Shown: positions 8,329 to 17,260 of the stretch, one piece after another | Position numbering within the stretch: the stretch's first letter is position 1 | Layout of the letters: the number at the start of each line of letters is the position of its first letter | Assembly (NCBI RefSeq): GCF_002091955.1 | Contig: NZ_MKKY01000031.1 | Span: 1 to 64,000, forward strand | Direction of reading: 5' to 3' | DNA: 64,000 nucleotides | Origin: Rhodococcus sp. 1168 | GTDB taxonomy: Bacteria > Actinomycetota > Actinomycetes > Mycobacteriales > Mycobacteriaceae | Made by a program: the position numbers and the translations under genes | Notes under the pieces: model-generated | The model's database searches: none | The model's input: the letters and a program-made list of their open reading frames with translations, nothing else | What the model was told of the DNA's origin: nothing

Positions 8329-9954
8329 TCAGGAACGGTTTCGTGCGCCCGCGACCAGACCGAGGCCTGCCATACCGACGAGTGCGACGAGGAGGGAAAG
8401 TGCAGCGGCCGCGTTGTAGTCCCCTGCCTGCTGCAGGTTGAAAATGGATACACCGAGCGTCTGTGTGCCGGGGGCGACCAGTAGAACCGACATCGTGAGC
8501 TCGCGAACCGCGGTCAGTGCTACGAGCACGGCGCCGGTGACCGCCGCTGGAACAGCCATCTTCCAGGACACGTCGTACAAGGCGCGCAGTGGTGATGCAC
8601 CAGAGGAGCGAGCGACCTCCTCCAGGGCATTCGGCGTCGCGCGCAACGGCGCCCTGACGGCCTGCACGACGATGGCGAGGAACGCCATGACGTAGGCACA
8701 GAGGATGACCCAGCGAGTGTCGAACAACCCGGTGTACCGCCCGACGATCAACCAACCGACGGCGATGACGAGACCGGGAATGGCCTGGGGGACCAGCGCG
8801 ACCAGGTCGAGGCCGGTGTTGTCGCGAGAACGGGTACGTGTGGTGAGTACACCGAGTGTCAACCCCACGAACCCGCATATCAGGGCCGCTCCTAGTGCAA
8901 GAATGACCGAATTCTGTAGTCCCACAATGGTACCCGGAGCAGTGACGGCGGCGGTGATGCTGTCCAAGGTCAGGTTGCCGAGGGTGAACGGTACTCCGGG
9001 TGCCGGAAGCAGCGCCTGTGATGCCAGGGCGAGAATTGGCAGCAGCGTCACGGAAAGAGTGATGACCCACACGAGCATGGCAGCTGGAATTCTGCTGGTG
9101 CCCAGGGGAAGTAACCGCGAACTGGTGCTGGGGCCGTCGACCTGAGGACTGTGACTCGCCAGGAGTCGGTCGACGGCCACTGCGGCAACAGCAAGCACGA
9201 GCAACGCGATGCCGATGGCCGAGACCACTTCGAGAGGCTTTGCGACGGTGCCGGATTGAATGAATCGATACACCATCGTCGAGAGAGTCACGTACCGCTC
9301 GGGTAAACCGACCAGTGCGGGAATCCCGAAATCCGCCAAATTCGATACCGCAACCAGCGTGAACGACGCTACCGACGCAGTTCTGAGCAGAGGCAGGGTG
9401 ACATCACGCATCGCGCGCCACGGTGATGCGCCAGCGATGCGCGCGGCCTGTTCGAGATCGCCGGGAATGCGGGAAAGTGCAGCAGAGACGATCAAGTACG
9501 CCAGTGGGTAGGAGTGAATTGTCAGCAAGAAGATGACCCCGTCGCCGCCGTAGATGTTCCACAGCGGCGCCCCTACATGCTCGGTGAAGTACTTGTTGAT
9601 CATCCCACTCGGTCCGAGCAGGCCTGTCCACGCGATGGCACCCACGAACGGTGGAATCAGCAATGGACTCAACAAGATCAACCGAGCAGCACTGCGTCCG
9701 GGAAGGTCCGTGCGGTCGAGCACAAGTGCCATGACGATTGCAATCACCACTGCCATCGCGGCGGAGGCCCCTGCTGACACCAGGCTGTTGACAGTCGCGT
9801 CGACGATCCCGGCGTCGAGTAGCTCACCGATGTGGTTGCCGCCGAGGCCGATCGAAATCACCGCACCGATGGGCACGATGATCACCGCACCGACGACCAA
9901 CCACAGGGATACCCGCACGACGGTCAGGCCGCCCCGGGTGAACCTAACCGACAA
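8329..9954 (-). CDS. ABC transporter permease, ferric-iron (FbpB-like) type
   Basis: This 541-residue membrane protein contains two fused BPD_transp_1 permease halves with about 12 helices, the organisation typical of FbpB/SfuB iron permeases. Each half carries an EAA loop that docks on the ATPase: LEQAARIAGASPWRAMRDV in the first half and LEEVARSSGASPLRALYDV in the second. The frame opens at TTG 9954, overlapping the binding-protein stop by 11 bases, which implies translational coupling; a downstream GTG is an alternative start. It works with the ATPase and lipoprotein encoded on either side. Confidence 0.86.
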   Translation of the reverse strand: MSVRFTRGGLTVVRVSLWLVVGAVIIVPIGAVISIGLGGNHIGELLDAGIVDATVNSLVSAGASAAMAVVIAIVMALVLDRTDLPGRSAARLILLSPLLIPPFVGAIAWTGLLGPSGMINKYFTEHVGAPLWNIYGGDGVIFLLTIHSYPLAYLIVSAALSRIPGDLEQAARIAGASPWRAMRDVTLPLLRTASVASFTLVAVSNLADFGIPALVGLPERYVTLSTMVYRFIQSGTVAKPLEVVSAIGIALLVLAVAAVAVDRLLASHSPQVDGPSTSSRLLPLGTSRIPAAMLVWVITLSVTLLPILALASQALLPAPGVPFTLGNLTLDSITAAVTAPGTIVGLQNSVILALGAALICGFVGLTLGVLTTRTRSRDNTGLDLVALVPQAIPGLVIAVGWLIVGRYTGLFDTRWVILCAYVMAFLAIVVQAVRAPLRATPNALEEVARSSGASPLRALYDVSWKMAVPAAVTGAVLVALTAVRELTMSVLLVAPGTQTLGVSIFNLQQAGDYNAAAALSLLVALVGMAGLGLVAGARNRS

Positions 9955-10966
9955 GCTCGCCGAACCTCTTCACTGCGGCAGGCTGAAAGACGGCGATCTC
10001 GGCAAGATCAGGATTGAGCAGCTGCAGATCTGCAAGTGCCGGTGCACCCTCGGGCGTCCCGACATCGTCGCGCACGGGCAGATACTGCTGATCGACGGCT
10101 ATTTCCTGCCCACGCTTGCCGACGAGAAAATCTACGTACTTCTTCGCGGCTTCGGGGTTGGCCGAGTCGTTGAAGATGCCTGCGGGCTGCGAAATGTACG
10201 GGACACCGTCGGTCGGGTATTCGAGCGCGATGGGTGATCCCTTTGCGGCGAGTTCACGCACCAGATAGTCGACGACGATACCGACGGGCTGGGTGCCGGC
10301 GGCAACGGATTGTCCGACTGGCCCGTTGCTTTCCGCGACTACTGGTTCGTTGGCCGCGAGAGCCTCGAGCCAGGGCTCGCCCAATGCCTCTTCGCTGAGC
10401 CACACTGCGGTGTTGAACGCTGCCGCACCCGACACTTCTGGATTCGGGAGAGTTATCCGGCCCTTGTACTTCGGGTCGGCGAGATCCTTCCATGATGTGG
10501 GCGGATCGGTGACGGCGGCGGTGTTGTATGCGATGACCGTCGGGATGATCCGGGTGCCGACGTAGTACCCCTCGGGGTCGACGACATCTTGATTCAGCTT
10601 GTCGACGCCGGCGGGAGTGTATTGCAGCAGTAGGTTCTCGTCCTTGTATCTCTCGAATGTCGGTGCGTCCGCGGCGAGCAGAACGTCGGCTCCGATCGTG
10701 CCGGTCTCGAGTTCGGCGGCTATGCGGGCGTTGAGATCACCGGTGCCTGCGCGGAAGACCTGGACGTCGATGCCGGGATTGACGTCCATGAACTCGGCAT
10801 TGAGGGCATCGATCTTCGCCTGCGGCTCGGAAGTGTAGACAGTCAGCGTGCCGCTGCCCGTTTCGGAGGTGGTCTCGGATGTGGCTGGTTCGGAGCAGGC
10901 TGCCAGGGCAGCGACGAGAGCGAGAGAGGCAACTACGCCCACTGCGGGGCGAGGGAAGGTAATCAA
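9944..10966 (-). CDS. ABC transporter substrate-binding lipoprotein, iron(III) type
   Basis: This 340-residue lipoprotein captures the substrate outside the membrane. A signal peptide with lipobox LAAC (Cys24) is followed by a Thr/Ser-rich linker and a type-II periplasmic-binding fold (SGTLTVYTSEPQAKIDALN), resembling FbpA/FutA ferric-binding proteins. The start is taken as TTG 10966 because AAGGAG lies 8 bases upstream and it places the signal peptide at the N-terminus. It is the first gene of the operon, followed by permease and ATPase. No IdeR box is recognisable in the 118 bases upstream, which is unexpected if the substrate is iron. Confidence 0.84.
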   Translation of the reverse strand: MITFPRPAVGVVASLALVAALAACSEPATSETTSETGSGTLTVYTSEPQAKIDALNAEFMDVNPGIDVQVFRAGTGDLNARIAAELETGTIGADVLLAADAPTFERYKDENLLLQYTPAGVDKLNQDVVDPEGYYVGTRIIPTVIAYNTAAVTDPPTSWKDLADPKYKGRITLPNPEVSGAAAFNTAVWLSEEALGEPWLEALAANEPVVAESNGPVGQSVAAGTQPVGIVVDYLVRELAAKGSPIALEYPTDGVPYISQPAGIFNDSANPEAAKKYVDFLVGKRGQEIAVDQQYLPVRDDVGTPEGAPALADLQLLNPDLAEIAVFQPAAVKRFGELVG

Positions 10967-11084
10967 CGTGAGTGCTCCTTGAGCGACCGAAGGAACTGCG
11001 ATCGTCGCCCGGGCAAACGACAAGCAGTGACCTCTTCGGTGCACGAGCGGTAGCGCGGCGGTGAACGTCAGTTCGCGAGCCTCG

Positions 11085-11978
11085 TCATGCCGTCGTGGCA
11101 AGACCTGCCGCGAGACCGAACGCGACGGTGATGACGCATACATGTACCGCCGCGCGGACGAGCGACTCGTCTGCCTTCGTTCGATGCGCTACCGCAGAAA
11201 CGAGCCAGGTCAACCGAATTCGACGCGCGAGCACAACGAGAAAAATCAGCACGACGGTCTTGGCCAACACGATTCGGCCGTAACCGGTGTCCAACAGGCC
11301 GCCGAACCCGCCGATCTTGACCGCTGCATTCACCGTCCCACTCACCGCCAATATCCACACCGACCACCAGGCGAGCCGCGAGTAGATCGGAAGCATCGTC
11401 GCCCATGCGCCCCTCGCACGAAGAGTCGACGCCATTGCCGCCAGAACCCCGAGCCACACCGCAGCAGCTACCGTGTGCACCGCGGCGAACAATCCGCCGA
11501 ACAACTGCTGCGACATATGACCGGTGATCGGCCGAGCAACGAGCGCGATGACGGTGAACACCACGATAGGTATCGGGGGTACATCACTCCCGCGTCGATA
11601 GGCGAGCAGCGCGTAGCCGGAGACGATAGCGGTGCACAACACCGTCACCACTCCAAGACGGCCGACGGTGATGTCGGTGAGATAAGTACCGAACTGCGCC
11701 ATCGGAAGCCCGGTAACGCCGCCGCCGAAAGACTCGGCAGCGGCGTCGACCAACAGTGCGACTTCGGCGACGGTCCACAGACCCCCGACGGCAGCGACCT
11801 GCCGCCATATCGTCGGCCTGCTGCGCACCGGGAACAGTTCGGTGCGCAGCAACGCGAGACCCAACGCAGTGGCTCCGAGGCAATCGGCGAGCACCCGGAC
11901 CGCCGCCGACGGATCCGGGCCCTCGGGATGGGCGAGCAACCAGGCCGCTCCCACTCCGAGAACTCCCGACACCGCCAC
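11085..11978 (-). CDS. Copper resistance D (CopD) domain membrane protein
   Basis: This ~297-residue integral membrane protein has about eight helices. The C-terminal part is a CopD domain, with His residues in GHMSQQLFGGLFAAVHTVAAA typical of the family. CopD proteins act with CopC in copper uptake or handling; here CopC lies just upstream (38 bases). The frame has no ATG and the first conventional start is GTG 11978, which trims the first helix; upstream CTG codons could be the real start. It is the last gene of the copper-type operon. Confidence 0.82.
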   Translation of the reverse strand: MAVSGVLGVGAAWLLAHPEGPDPSAAVRVLADCLGATALGLALLRTELFPVRSRPTIWRQVAAVGGLWTVAEVALLVDAAAESFGGGVTGLPMAQFGTYLTDITVGRLGVVTVLCTAIVSGYALLAYRRGSDVPPIPIVVFTVIALVARPITGHMSQQLFGGLFAAVHTVAAAVWLGVLAAMASTLRARGAWATMLPIYSRLAWWSVWILAVSGTVNAAVKIGGFGGLLDTGYGRIVLAKTVVLIFLVVLARRIRLTWLVSAVAHRTKADESLVRAAVHVCVITVAFGLAAGLATTA

Positions 11979-12016
11979 CGCGAGTACCCACCACCGGCGG
12001 AACTCGCGCAGGAGAG

Positions 12017-12559
12017 TCAGCTGTCTTCTTTCGGCTTACGCTCGTCTTTCGGCTTACGTAGTGCGTAGGCGAGAGCGCCGCCGAACGCCAACCCACCGAC
12101 AATCAAGAACGGCCACAACGGAATCCCGCCGGACTCGGAGGATGCGTCGGCACCTGCACCTGCATCGGCGTCGGCGGCCGCACCAGGGGTACCCGATCCC
12201 TCCTGGGTGAGGGTGAACGTACGCGTCCCACTGATGGGATGACCATCAGCGGAGGTCACCCGGTACGCCACCGTGTATTGCCCCACCGGACCGAGCTCGC
12301 CGACGTCGACGACGATGCTTTGCGCCTCGATCCGCGGATCGCCCTTGGACCACAAGTTGCCGTCGGGTCCAACCACATTAACCGTCGCGAACTGGGACTG
12401 CGGCGTCTCGTTGAAGGTGATGGACACCTGAGCAGGTCCTGCTGCGATGTCGGCACCTTCCTCTGGGCTCGACCCAGTGACGATCGAATGCGCCGACGCG
12501 ATCGGAGCACCGAAAATCAGCGCCGACACTGCGATTACGGCGACGATCAGCTTCTTCAT
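12017..12559 (-). CDS. copC: CopC-domain copper-binding protein, exported and membrane-anchored
   Basis: This 180-residue protein has a cleavable signal ending ASA, leaving a mature N-terminal His (HSIVTGSSP) that is the usual Cu(II) ligand. The CopC beta-sandwich spans about residues 24-120, including DGHPISGTRTF with further metal-binding residues. An Ala/Asp-rich linker is followed by a C-terminal transmembrane helix (about 145-165) and a Lys-rich tail. Its ATG overlaps the ycnI stop by four bases (ATGA). It is probably an extracytoplasmic copper chaperone delivering to, or accepting from, the CopD-like protein encoded next. Confidence 0.88.
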   Translation of the reverse strand: MKKLIVAVIAVSALIFGAPIASAHSIVTGSSPEEGADIAAGPAQVSITFNETPQSQFATVNVVGPDGNLWSKGDPRIEAQSIVVDVGELGPVGQYTVAYRVTSADGHPISGTRTFTLTQEGSGTPGAAADADAGAGADASSESGGIPLWPFLIVGGLAFGGALAYALRKPKDERKPKEDS

Positions 12560-13230
12560 GACCGTCGACCCCGCACTGCTGCACCAATTCCGAGTGCTGC
12601 ACCAAGCGCACCGAGTACCAGAGCGACACCTGCCAGCCAACGGGCCGTGTTGTCCGACTCCGATTCGGTGCTCGCCTCCGCGGTGTCCGAGGTGGTGCCC
12701 GTCGCGCTTGCCTGACCATGCCCGTCGCCGGAGGCAGCTGCAGCCGCAAGAGTTACCGACGGGGCCGGATAGTCGGGCTCACTTCCGTCGGCAGCAGGCT
12801 CCTGGTTCCAGGCGACGACCTTGCCGTCGTTGTAGGTCTGCGTCGCTGGGAAACTGACCGTCTCCTCCTCCGGCAGTGGGCCCGCGGAAAGTAGGAACTG
12901 CTGAAATTGTCCCGGACCGATCTCGGATCCGGGGCTTGCAGTCCAGGTCACCGCAGTGGCGAGGCCCTCCGGGTTCTTGTCGACGGTCGACGTCCATCCC
13001 GGAATGGGCTGTGTACGTGCCGAGTTCAATTCAGGCAGTTCGACCTTCACCGACGTCGTTGCCGCAGTGTCGGACTCGGTCGGTACACGGAACGTCAGAA
13101 CGGTGTACCCGCCTTGCTCGGCGCCCGGCGCAACGACCGAGACGTGCGCCGAAGCCGCGCCTGTCCCGACTACCAGTGCCAACGAAGTGGCGCCTGCAAT
13201 GATCGAGGCGCGACGAATGAAGCTATTCAT
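12556..13230 (-). CDS. YcnI family protein (DUF1775), copper-associated, exported
   Basis: This 224-residue exported protein has signal peptide residues 1-28 ending ASA and a mature N-terminus HVSV, the metal-binding His conserved in YcnI proteins. The DUF1775 beta-sandwich covers about residues 29-165, with conserved Trp residues (WTSTVDK, WTASPG). A Ser/Thr-rich linker precedes a C-terminal membrane anchor. YcnI binds Cu(II) in Bacillus; here it sits in a copC-copD operon, supporting the same role. The start is ATG 13230. The upstream membrane gene ends 47 bases before. Confidence 0.87.
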   Translation of the reverse strand: MNSFIRRASIIAGATSLALVVGTGAASAHVSVVAPGAEQGGYTVLTFRVPTESDTAATTSVKVELPELNSARTQPIPGWTSTVDKNPEGLATAVTWTASPGSEIGPGQFQQFLLSAGPLPEEETVSFPATQTYNDGKVVAWNQEPAADGSEPDYPAPSVTLAAAAASGDGHGQASATGTTSDTAEASTESESDNTARWLAGVALVLGALGAALGIGAAVRGRRS

Positions 13231-13277
13231 GAGGATTCCTTCTCGAAAGGGTATGTGGGCCTATCTCTTCGACTCGC

Positions 13278-13796
13278 TCAGTGCTGCGAATCGGGTGGCC
13301 CACGCCTCGAGATGGACGTCGTGAATCGGTGTTGCGGAGACAGCGTGAACCCGACCGCCCCGATGTGCCCACCGGCCGACGCGTCGGGAAGGGGGAGTGG
13401 TGGGTCGAGAACTGCGCGCACGATCGAGGTGATCGGCCCGTACAAGCGCTCGGCCGTGCAGACGAGAACTGCCGCAACGGTCGAGGCCGCGAGGTGGAAG
13501 GCAAGCATGGAAGCACTCGGCAGCGCCGAGTGGTTGTGCGTCATCTCCTGTGGGCTGCCGGCCGCGAGCGCCAGGTGAGCGGCGAACTGCCCGATAACCA
13601 GGCCACCGAGAAGACGGACCATGCCCGGCGCGGGCATCGTTGCGAGCGCACCCACACCCACACCGACGACCAACAGAAATATCAATGCAGACCCGCTCGG
13701 ATAACCGCCCCCCGCGCTGCCGTGCGCAGCGACAGCGAGTGTGACCGTCAGCGCGCCGACAGCTCCGCCGCGGAGCGAGGCTGCCGGTGTGGTCAA
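13278..13796 (-). CDS. Hypothetical membrane protein in copper-type operon
   Basis: This ~172-residue protein has about four hydrophobic helices (roughly residues 10-130) and a polar C-terminal tail. I do not recognise the family. It contains MTHNHSALPSASMLAFH, a Met/His-rich loop that could bind copper. It sits between the DUF6474 gene (22 bases) and ycnI (47 bases), so it is probably part of the same transcript. The start is TTG 13796, with a weak ribosome site, and is uncertain. Confidence 0.65.
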   Translation of the reverse strand: MTTPAASLRGGAVGALTVTLAVAAHGSAGGGYPSGSALIFLLVVGVGVGALATMPAPGMVRLLGGLVIGQFAAHLALAAGSPQEMTHNHSALPSASMLAFHLAASTVAAVLVCTAERLYGPITSIVRAVLDPPLPLPDASAGGHIGAVGFTLSPQHRFTTSISRRGPPDSQH

Positions 13797-13817
13797 CGGG
13801 ATCGGTGAATTCGGGGG

Positions 13818-14468
13818 CTAGCGGACGCCGAGGCGGGCGAGCAGGTCTGCTTCGATGCCGTCGAGTTCGGCCGAGATCGCGTTGTGGGCAGCTTTGCGTC
13901 GCTGTGCCGGCATCTGCTCGGAGGTACGCACAGCGGTGCCGAGGTCGGTGAGACGCTGAGAGATGGCGTCGGCGAACTTGGTCGTCTCGGCATCATTCGA
14001 GCCGGAGGTGACCTTCTCCAGCGACATCTCGGCACCGGCGATACGGGCGCTGAGCTTGGCGCCGTAGCCGGTGTACTGGCCGAGCTCGGAAGGATTGATG
14101 CCGAGCTGCGAGGCTTTGCGCTCGTCGAGCTTGCCGCGTACCAGGGCAGCACCTCGGTAGACGATGGGCGTCAGTACCGGAATCAGCACCCGCGCAATTC
14201 CGATGTACTTGCGGACCTGAGCCGCCGAGAACTTGCCCTGCATCGCAGCCTTCTGCTGCGCCTTCAGGGCCGCGACCTGTGCCTTCTCGACGTTCTTCGA
14301 AGACTTGGCCTCCACCGCGCTCAGCTTGCCATGTGCCTTCGCGATCGACTTCAGCTGCTTGCGTTCGTTCTTGGCGCCAAACTTCGCTTCCAACGTCGCT
14401 TTGTGCTTGAGCGCCTTGGCCTCGGCCTTGCGAGTGGCACGACCCTTGCGCTTACGGAACAAACCCAT
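13818..14468 (-). CDS. DUF6474 family protein, basic coiled-coil
   Basis: This 216-residue protein is very rich in Lys, Ala and Arg. The first ~90 residues are a charged, probably coiled-coil region (MGLFRKRKGRATRKAEAKAL), followed by a mildly hydrophobic stretch around residues 90-110 (IARVLIPVLTPIVYRGAALV) that may contact the membrane. A helical C-terminus follows. It matches my memory of a Corynebacteriales family of unknown function. ATG 14468 follows AAGGGG. It is the first gene of the run leading into the copper-type genes, but a functional link is not established. Confidence 0.7.
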   Translation of the reverse strand: MGLFRKRKGRATRKAEAKALKHKATLEAKFGAKNERKQLKSIAKAHGKLSAVEAKSSKNVEKAQVAALKAQQKAAMQGKFSAAQVRKYIGIARVLIPVLTPIVYRGAALVRGKLDERKASQLGINPSELGQYTGYGAKLSARIAGAEMSLEKVTSGSNDAETTKFADAISQRLTDLGTAVRTSEQMPAQRRKAAHNAISAELDGIEADLLARLGVR

Positions 14469-14637
14469 CGACAAGGCCCCTTACGTCAACTTCGGCGGTT
14501 CGGCGCGGCGCGCGCACAATTGCTTGACACAGCCTATCGGTACGGATGGCGACGAGAACATCTGCGCCCTGCACTTTGTGCGGCTTCGTCATCGCGCGGT
14601 GTCGTTGATTGTCGGTACGGGGACATAGGCTCGGGGC

Positions 14638-16245
14638 GTGACGAGCCAACGCGCAGTGGAACGAGGGGTATCGGTACTGATCGATGCCGGGTCGCTGACG
14701 CGATGCAGACACCGGTTGTATCTGGACACGGCCTACTCCGCGCTGCTGCGGGAGGAACCGGAGAACCCAGGGGTTCGCCAACGCCGTGAAGCGGCCCGCG
14801 CGCAGCGCGAGGACATCAGATCCAGATTGTCGGAGACTTTGGACGGGTGGGTCGAAATCGAGGCGCCCAATGCCCGCACCGCATCGGAACTGACGATGGC
14901 CGCATGCCGTCGCCGCGTGCCATGGATCTGGAATGCCGTCCTACCGATCGAACGAACGACCGGACGACGCGGGCGTAGCGAGATTCTGATGCTCGACCCC
15001 GTCGACGGCGGATACATCCCGATCATCGTGGTCAACCACAAGGTCACCGACCCCGGTCGCGGTGCACGCACGTCACCGTTGACCGAATGGGCACCCGCGG
15101 TGGACGAGACGCGGAAGGTCCGCAGCCAACTGCGCGATCAACTGCGTCTGGCACACCTCTACCGCATGCTCGACTTCGAGGGAATCGCGAGCCCGAACGC
15201 CCACGGCGGTGCAATCGGCTACCGCGCAGAATGCATCCTCGTCCACGACCTGACCACCGTGTTCGACGAGTACGACGCCCGATTCCTCGACCGGCTCTCC
15301 GTCGCTCGCGGAGAGAGCTTCACCGTGCCTTCGCACGTCAGCGAATGTCGATCGTGCCCGTGGTGGACGGACTGCCGTCCGCAACTGGTCGCGAATCGAG
15401 ACGTCAGCCTGGTGGCGTCGGGTATGCGGGCCGATGCCCTACGTGAACAGGGTGTGTTCACCATCGACGAACTAGCCGACTTCTCCGGCCCCGAGCCCGA
15501 AAACTGGCCGTTCGGCAGTTTCACCGACGCCGTGGCAGCGGCAACGGCCTGGCGAGCGGGGGTACCCCTGTTGCGTCGCACGGACAAGGTGACGGTTCAC
15601 CGTGCCGACGTGGAGGTCGACGTCGACATGGAGAGCTATCAGGAACACGGCGCGTACATGTGGGGCACGTTGCTGACAGAAAAGGGCGGGCCGCCGGCGA
15701 AGTATCGCGGCTTCGTCACGTGGGATCCCCTGCCGACAGTGGACGAGGGCCGTTCCTTTGCCGAATTCTGGGCCTGGCTCATGGGTAAACGGGCCGACGC
15801 TGCTGCGCGCGGCAAGACGTTCGCGGCCTACTGCTATTCGCGGGCCGCCGAGGACAAGTGGCTGCTGGATTCCGCTCGACGCTTCGGCGACATCAGTGGA
15901 GTACCGACCGAGGCGGAAATTCGGGAGTTCATCGACAGCGAGCAGTGGGTCGATATCTACAAGGCCGTCAGCGATCAATTCATCTGCCCGAATGGCAAGG
16001 GGCTGAAGAAGATTGCGCCGGTAGCAGGCTTCGAATGGCGTGACGCCGAGGCCGGTGGCGAGGCATCGATGGGGTGGTACCGCGAGGCGGTCGGCTACGA
16101 CGCCGAATCCGATGCGACCCAGCGCGAACGCCTGTTGGTCTACAACGAAGACGATGTCCGGGCAACGAAGGTCCTCCGCGAATGGATGAGCGATCGAGCG
16201 GAAATCGAGATCCCGACACTCGAATCGTTGCGCGCGGGGGTCTGA
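14638..16245 (+). CDS. TM0106-family RecB-like putative nuclease
   Basis: This 535-residue protein has an N-terminal RecB/Cas4-like nuclease region (about 1-250) with a Cys cluster ECRSCPWWTDC resembling the iron-sulfur binding part of Cas4/AddB nucleases. A C-terminal RNase H-like domain of the DEDD type (about 320-520) follows, where VDVDMES carries the first acidic residues and YNEDDVRATKVL the last. This matches the TM0106/Rv2119 family, present in most actinobacteria, substrate unknown. The start is GTG 14638. It stands alone, divergent from the DUF6474 gene; no cas genes are nearby. Confidence 0.82.
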   Translation: MTSQRAVERGVSVLIDAGSLTRCRHRLYLDTAYSALLREEPENPGVRQRREAARAQREDIRSRLSETLDGWVEIEAPNARTASELTMAACRRRVPWIWNAVLPIERTTGRRGRSEILMLDPVDGGYIPIIVVNHKVTDPGRGARTSPLTEWAPAVDETRKVRSQLRDQLRLAHLYRMLDFEGIASPNAHGGAIGYRAECILVHDLTTVFDEYDARFLDRLSVARGESFTVPSHVSECRSCPWWTDCRPQLVANRDVSLVASGMRADALREQGVFTIDELADFSGPEPENWPFGSFTDAVAAATAWRAGVPLLRRTDKVTVHRADVEVDVDMESYQEHGAYMWGTLLTEKGGPPAKYRGFVTWDPLPTVDEGRSFAEFWAWLMGKRADAAARGKTFAAYCYSRAAEDKWLLDSARRFGDISGVPTEAEIREFIDSEQWVDIYKAVSDQFICPNGKGLKKIAPVAGFEWRDAEAGGEASMGWYREAVGYDAESDATQRERLLVYNEDDVRATKVLREWMSDRAEIEIPTLESLRAGV

Positions 16246-16258
16246 CCGCGGGCTCCGA

Positions 16259-16315
16259 CGCTTCAATGGCGTCGCCCTGTAGCTATTTGATCGTATGAGT
16301 GGACCATTCAAGCGG
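16259..16315 (+). repeat. Dispersed palindromic element, copy 1
   Basis: This ~57-bp element runs from CGCTTCAATGG to CCATTCAAGCG with core TGATCGTATGAGTGGACC. The ends are inverted repeats. It is the first of five similar copies in this window, downstream of the RecB-like nuclease. Confidence 0.75.
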
Positions 16316-16344
16316 TGGGGGAAAATTCCGCCCACCGCTTGAAT
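16306..16344. terminator. Hairpin formed between two palindromic-element copies
   Basis: The end of copy 1 and the start of copy 2 form a 14-bp perfect stem (16306-16319 and 16331-16344). The loop contains a further GGAA/TTCC pairing. It lies between two convergent genes and probably terminates both. Confidence 0.65.
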
Positions 16345-16388
16345 GTCACCCTGTAGCTATCTAATCGTATGAGTGGACCATTGAAGCG
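16336..16388 (+). repeat. Dispersed palindromic element, copy 2
   Basis: This second copy has the same orientation as copy 1, 20 bases later. It shares CCTGTAGCTATCTAATCG and ATGAGTGGACCATT with only scattered changes. It ends 7 bases before the stop of the SDR gene. Confidence 0.75.
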
Positions 16389-16394
16389 ATCGAA

Positions 16395-17162
16395 TTAGCG
16401 CGGAGCCATCCGAATCGCGCCATCCATGCGGATGGTCTCGCCATTGAGGTAATCGTGCTCGGCGATCATCTGCACCAACTGTGCGTATTCGGACGGCTGA
16501 GCGAGGCGCGACGGGAACGGAACGCTCGCCTCGAGGCCCTTGCGGTATTCCTCGGTGACGCCTGCGAGCATCGGGGTGTCGACGATGCCCGGTGCAATCG
16601 TGTTGACGCGAATACCGAATTGAGCCAGGTCGCGTGCTGCGGTGATCGTCATCGCGTGTACGCCACCCTTGGAAGCGGTGTACGCGATCTGTCCGATCTG
16701 TCCTTCGAATGCTGCCACCGACGCGGTGTTGACGATCACACCACGCTGACCTGAATCGTCGACCGTGGACAGCGACTGGATCCGATTGGCGGCCAGGCGC
16801 ATGACGTTGAACGTTCCGAGCAGGTTGATGGTGATAACCGTGCGGAAGAGTTCCAGGTCGTGCGGACCCTTCTTGGACAGGATGCGTCCTGCCCAGCCGA
16901 CGCCGGCGCAGTTCACCACGATGCGGAGCGGTACGCCCGCTTCGGCGATCTTGTCCAGAGCCGCCTCGACCTCGGCTTCGCTCGTGACGTCGGCGGGGAT
17001 CAACGTCACCCCGGCCGGCACGCTGTCGCCTGCGCGCTCGATGGACTGTGCCAGATCGAGGCCGAATACCGTGGCGCCCGCGTCGGCGAGACGCTTGGCC
17101 GTCGCAGCCCCGAGCCCCGACGCGCCTCCTGTGACCAGCGCTGCTGTTCCCGAAATCTCCAC
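16395..17162 (-). CDS. SDR-family dehydrogenase, 3-hydroxyacyl-CoA dehydrogenase type 2-like
   Basis: This 255-residue NAD(P)-dependent short-chain dehydrogenase has the cofactor motif TGGASGLG (11-18) and the catalytic tetrad N113, S148, Y161 and K165 (YTASK). The Asp after beta-strand 2 (FGLDLA) favours NAD. The region PADVTSEAEVE and the PGIVDTPMLAG loop resemble HSD17B10-like 3-hydroxyacyl-CoA dehydrogenases, so it may act in beta-oxidation of fatty acids or steroid side chains. It is transcribed alone. The exact substrate is inferred only. Confidence 0.85.
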   Translation of the reverse strand: MEISGTAALVTGGASGLGAATAKRLADAGATVFGLDLAQSIERAGDSVPAGVTLIPADVTSEAEVEAALDKIAEAGVPLRIVVNCAGVGWAGRILSKKGPHDLELFRTVITINLLGTFNVMRLAANRIQSLSTVDDSGQRGVIVNTASVAAFEGQIGQIAYTASKGGVHAMTITAARDLAQFGIRVNTIAPGIVDTPMLAGVTEEYRKGLEASVPFPSRLAQPSEYAQLVQMIAEHDYLNGETIRMDGAIRMAPR

Positions 17163-17260
17163 TGACGAATCCCTTCGCTGTTGGCGGCCCGATGTGGCCC
17201 GTGCCTCGTGAGCACCATAACCGGCGGGCGTTCAGGACGCGGAGATAGGAGGTACTCGAG

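Noticed and set aside
7146..8441. Long open frame on the plus strand opposite the ABC ATPase
   Set aside because: It is a shadow of high-GC codon use; the minus-strand frame has clear ATPase motifs and the plus frame has low-complexity Arg-rich sequence without any family match.
14638..16245. Cas4-like nuclease as part of a defence system
   Set aside because: The Cys cluster and nuclease fold are those of the widespread TM0106 family; flanking genes are housekeeping and no cas, restriction or toxin genes are present.
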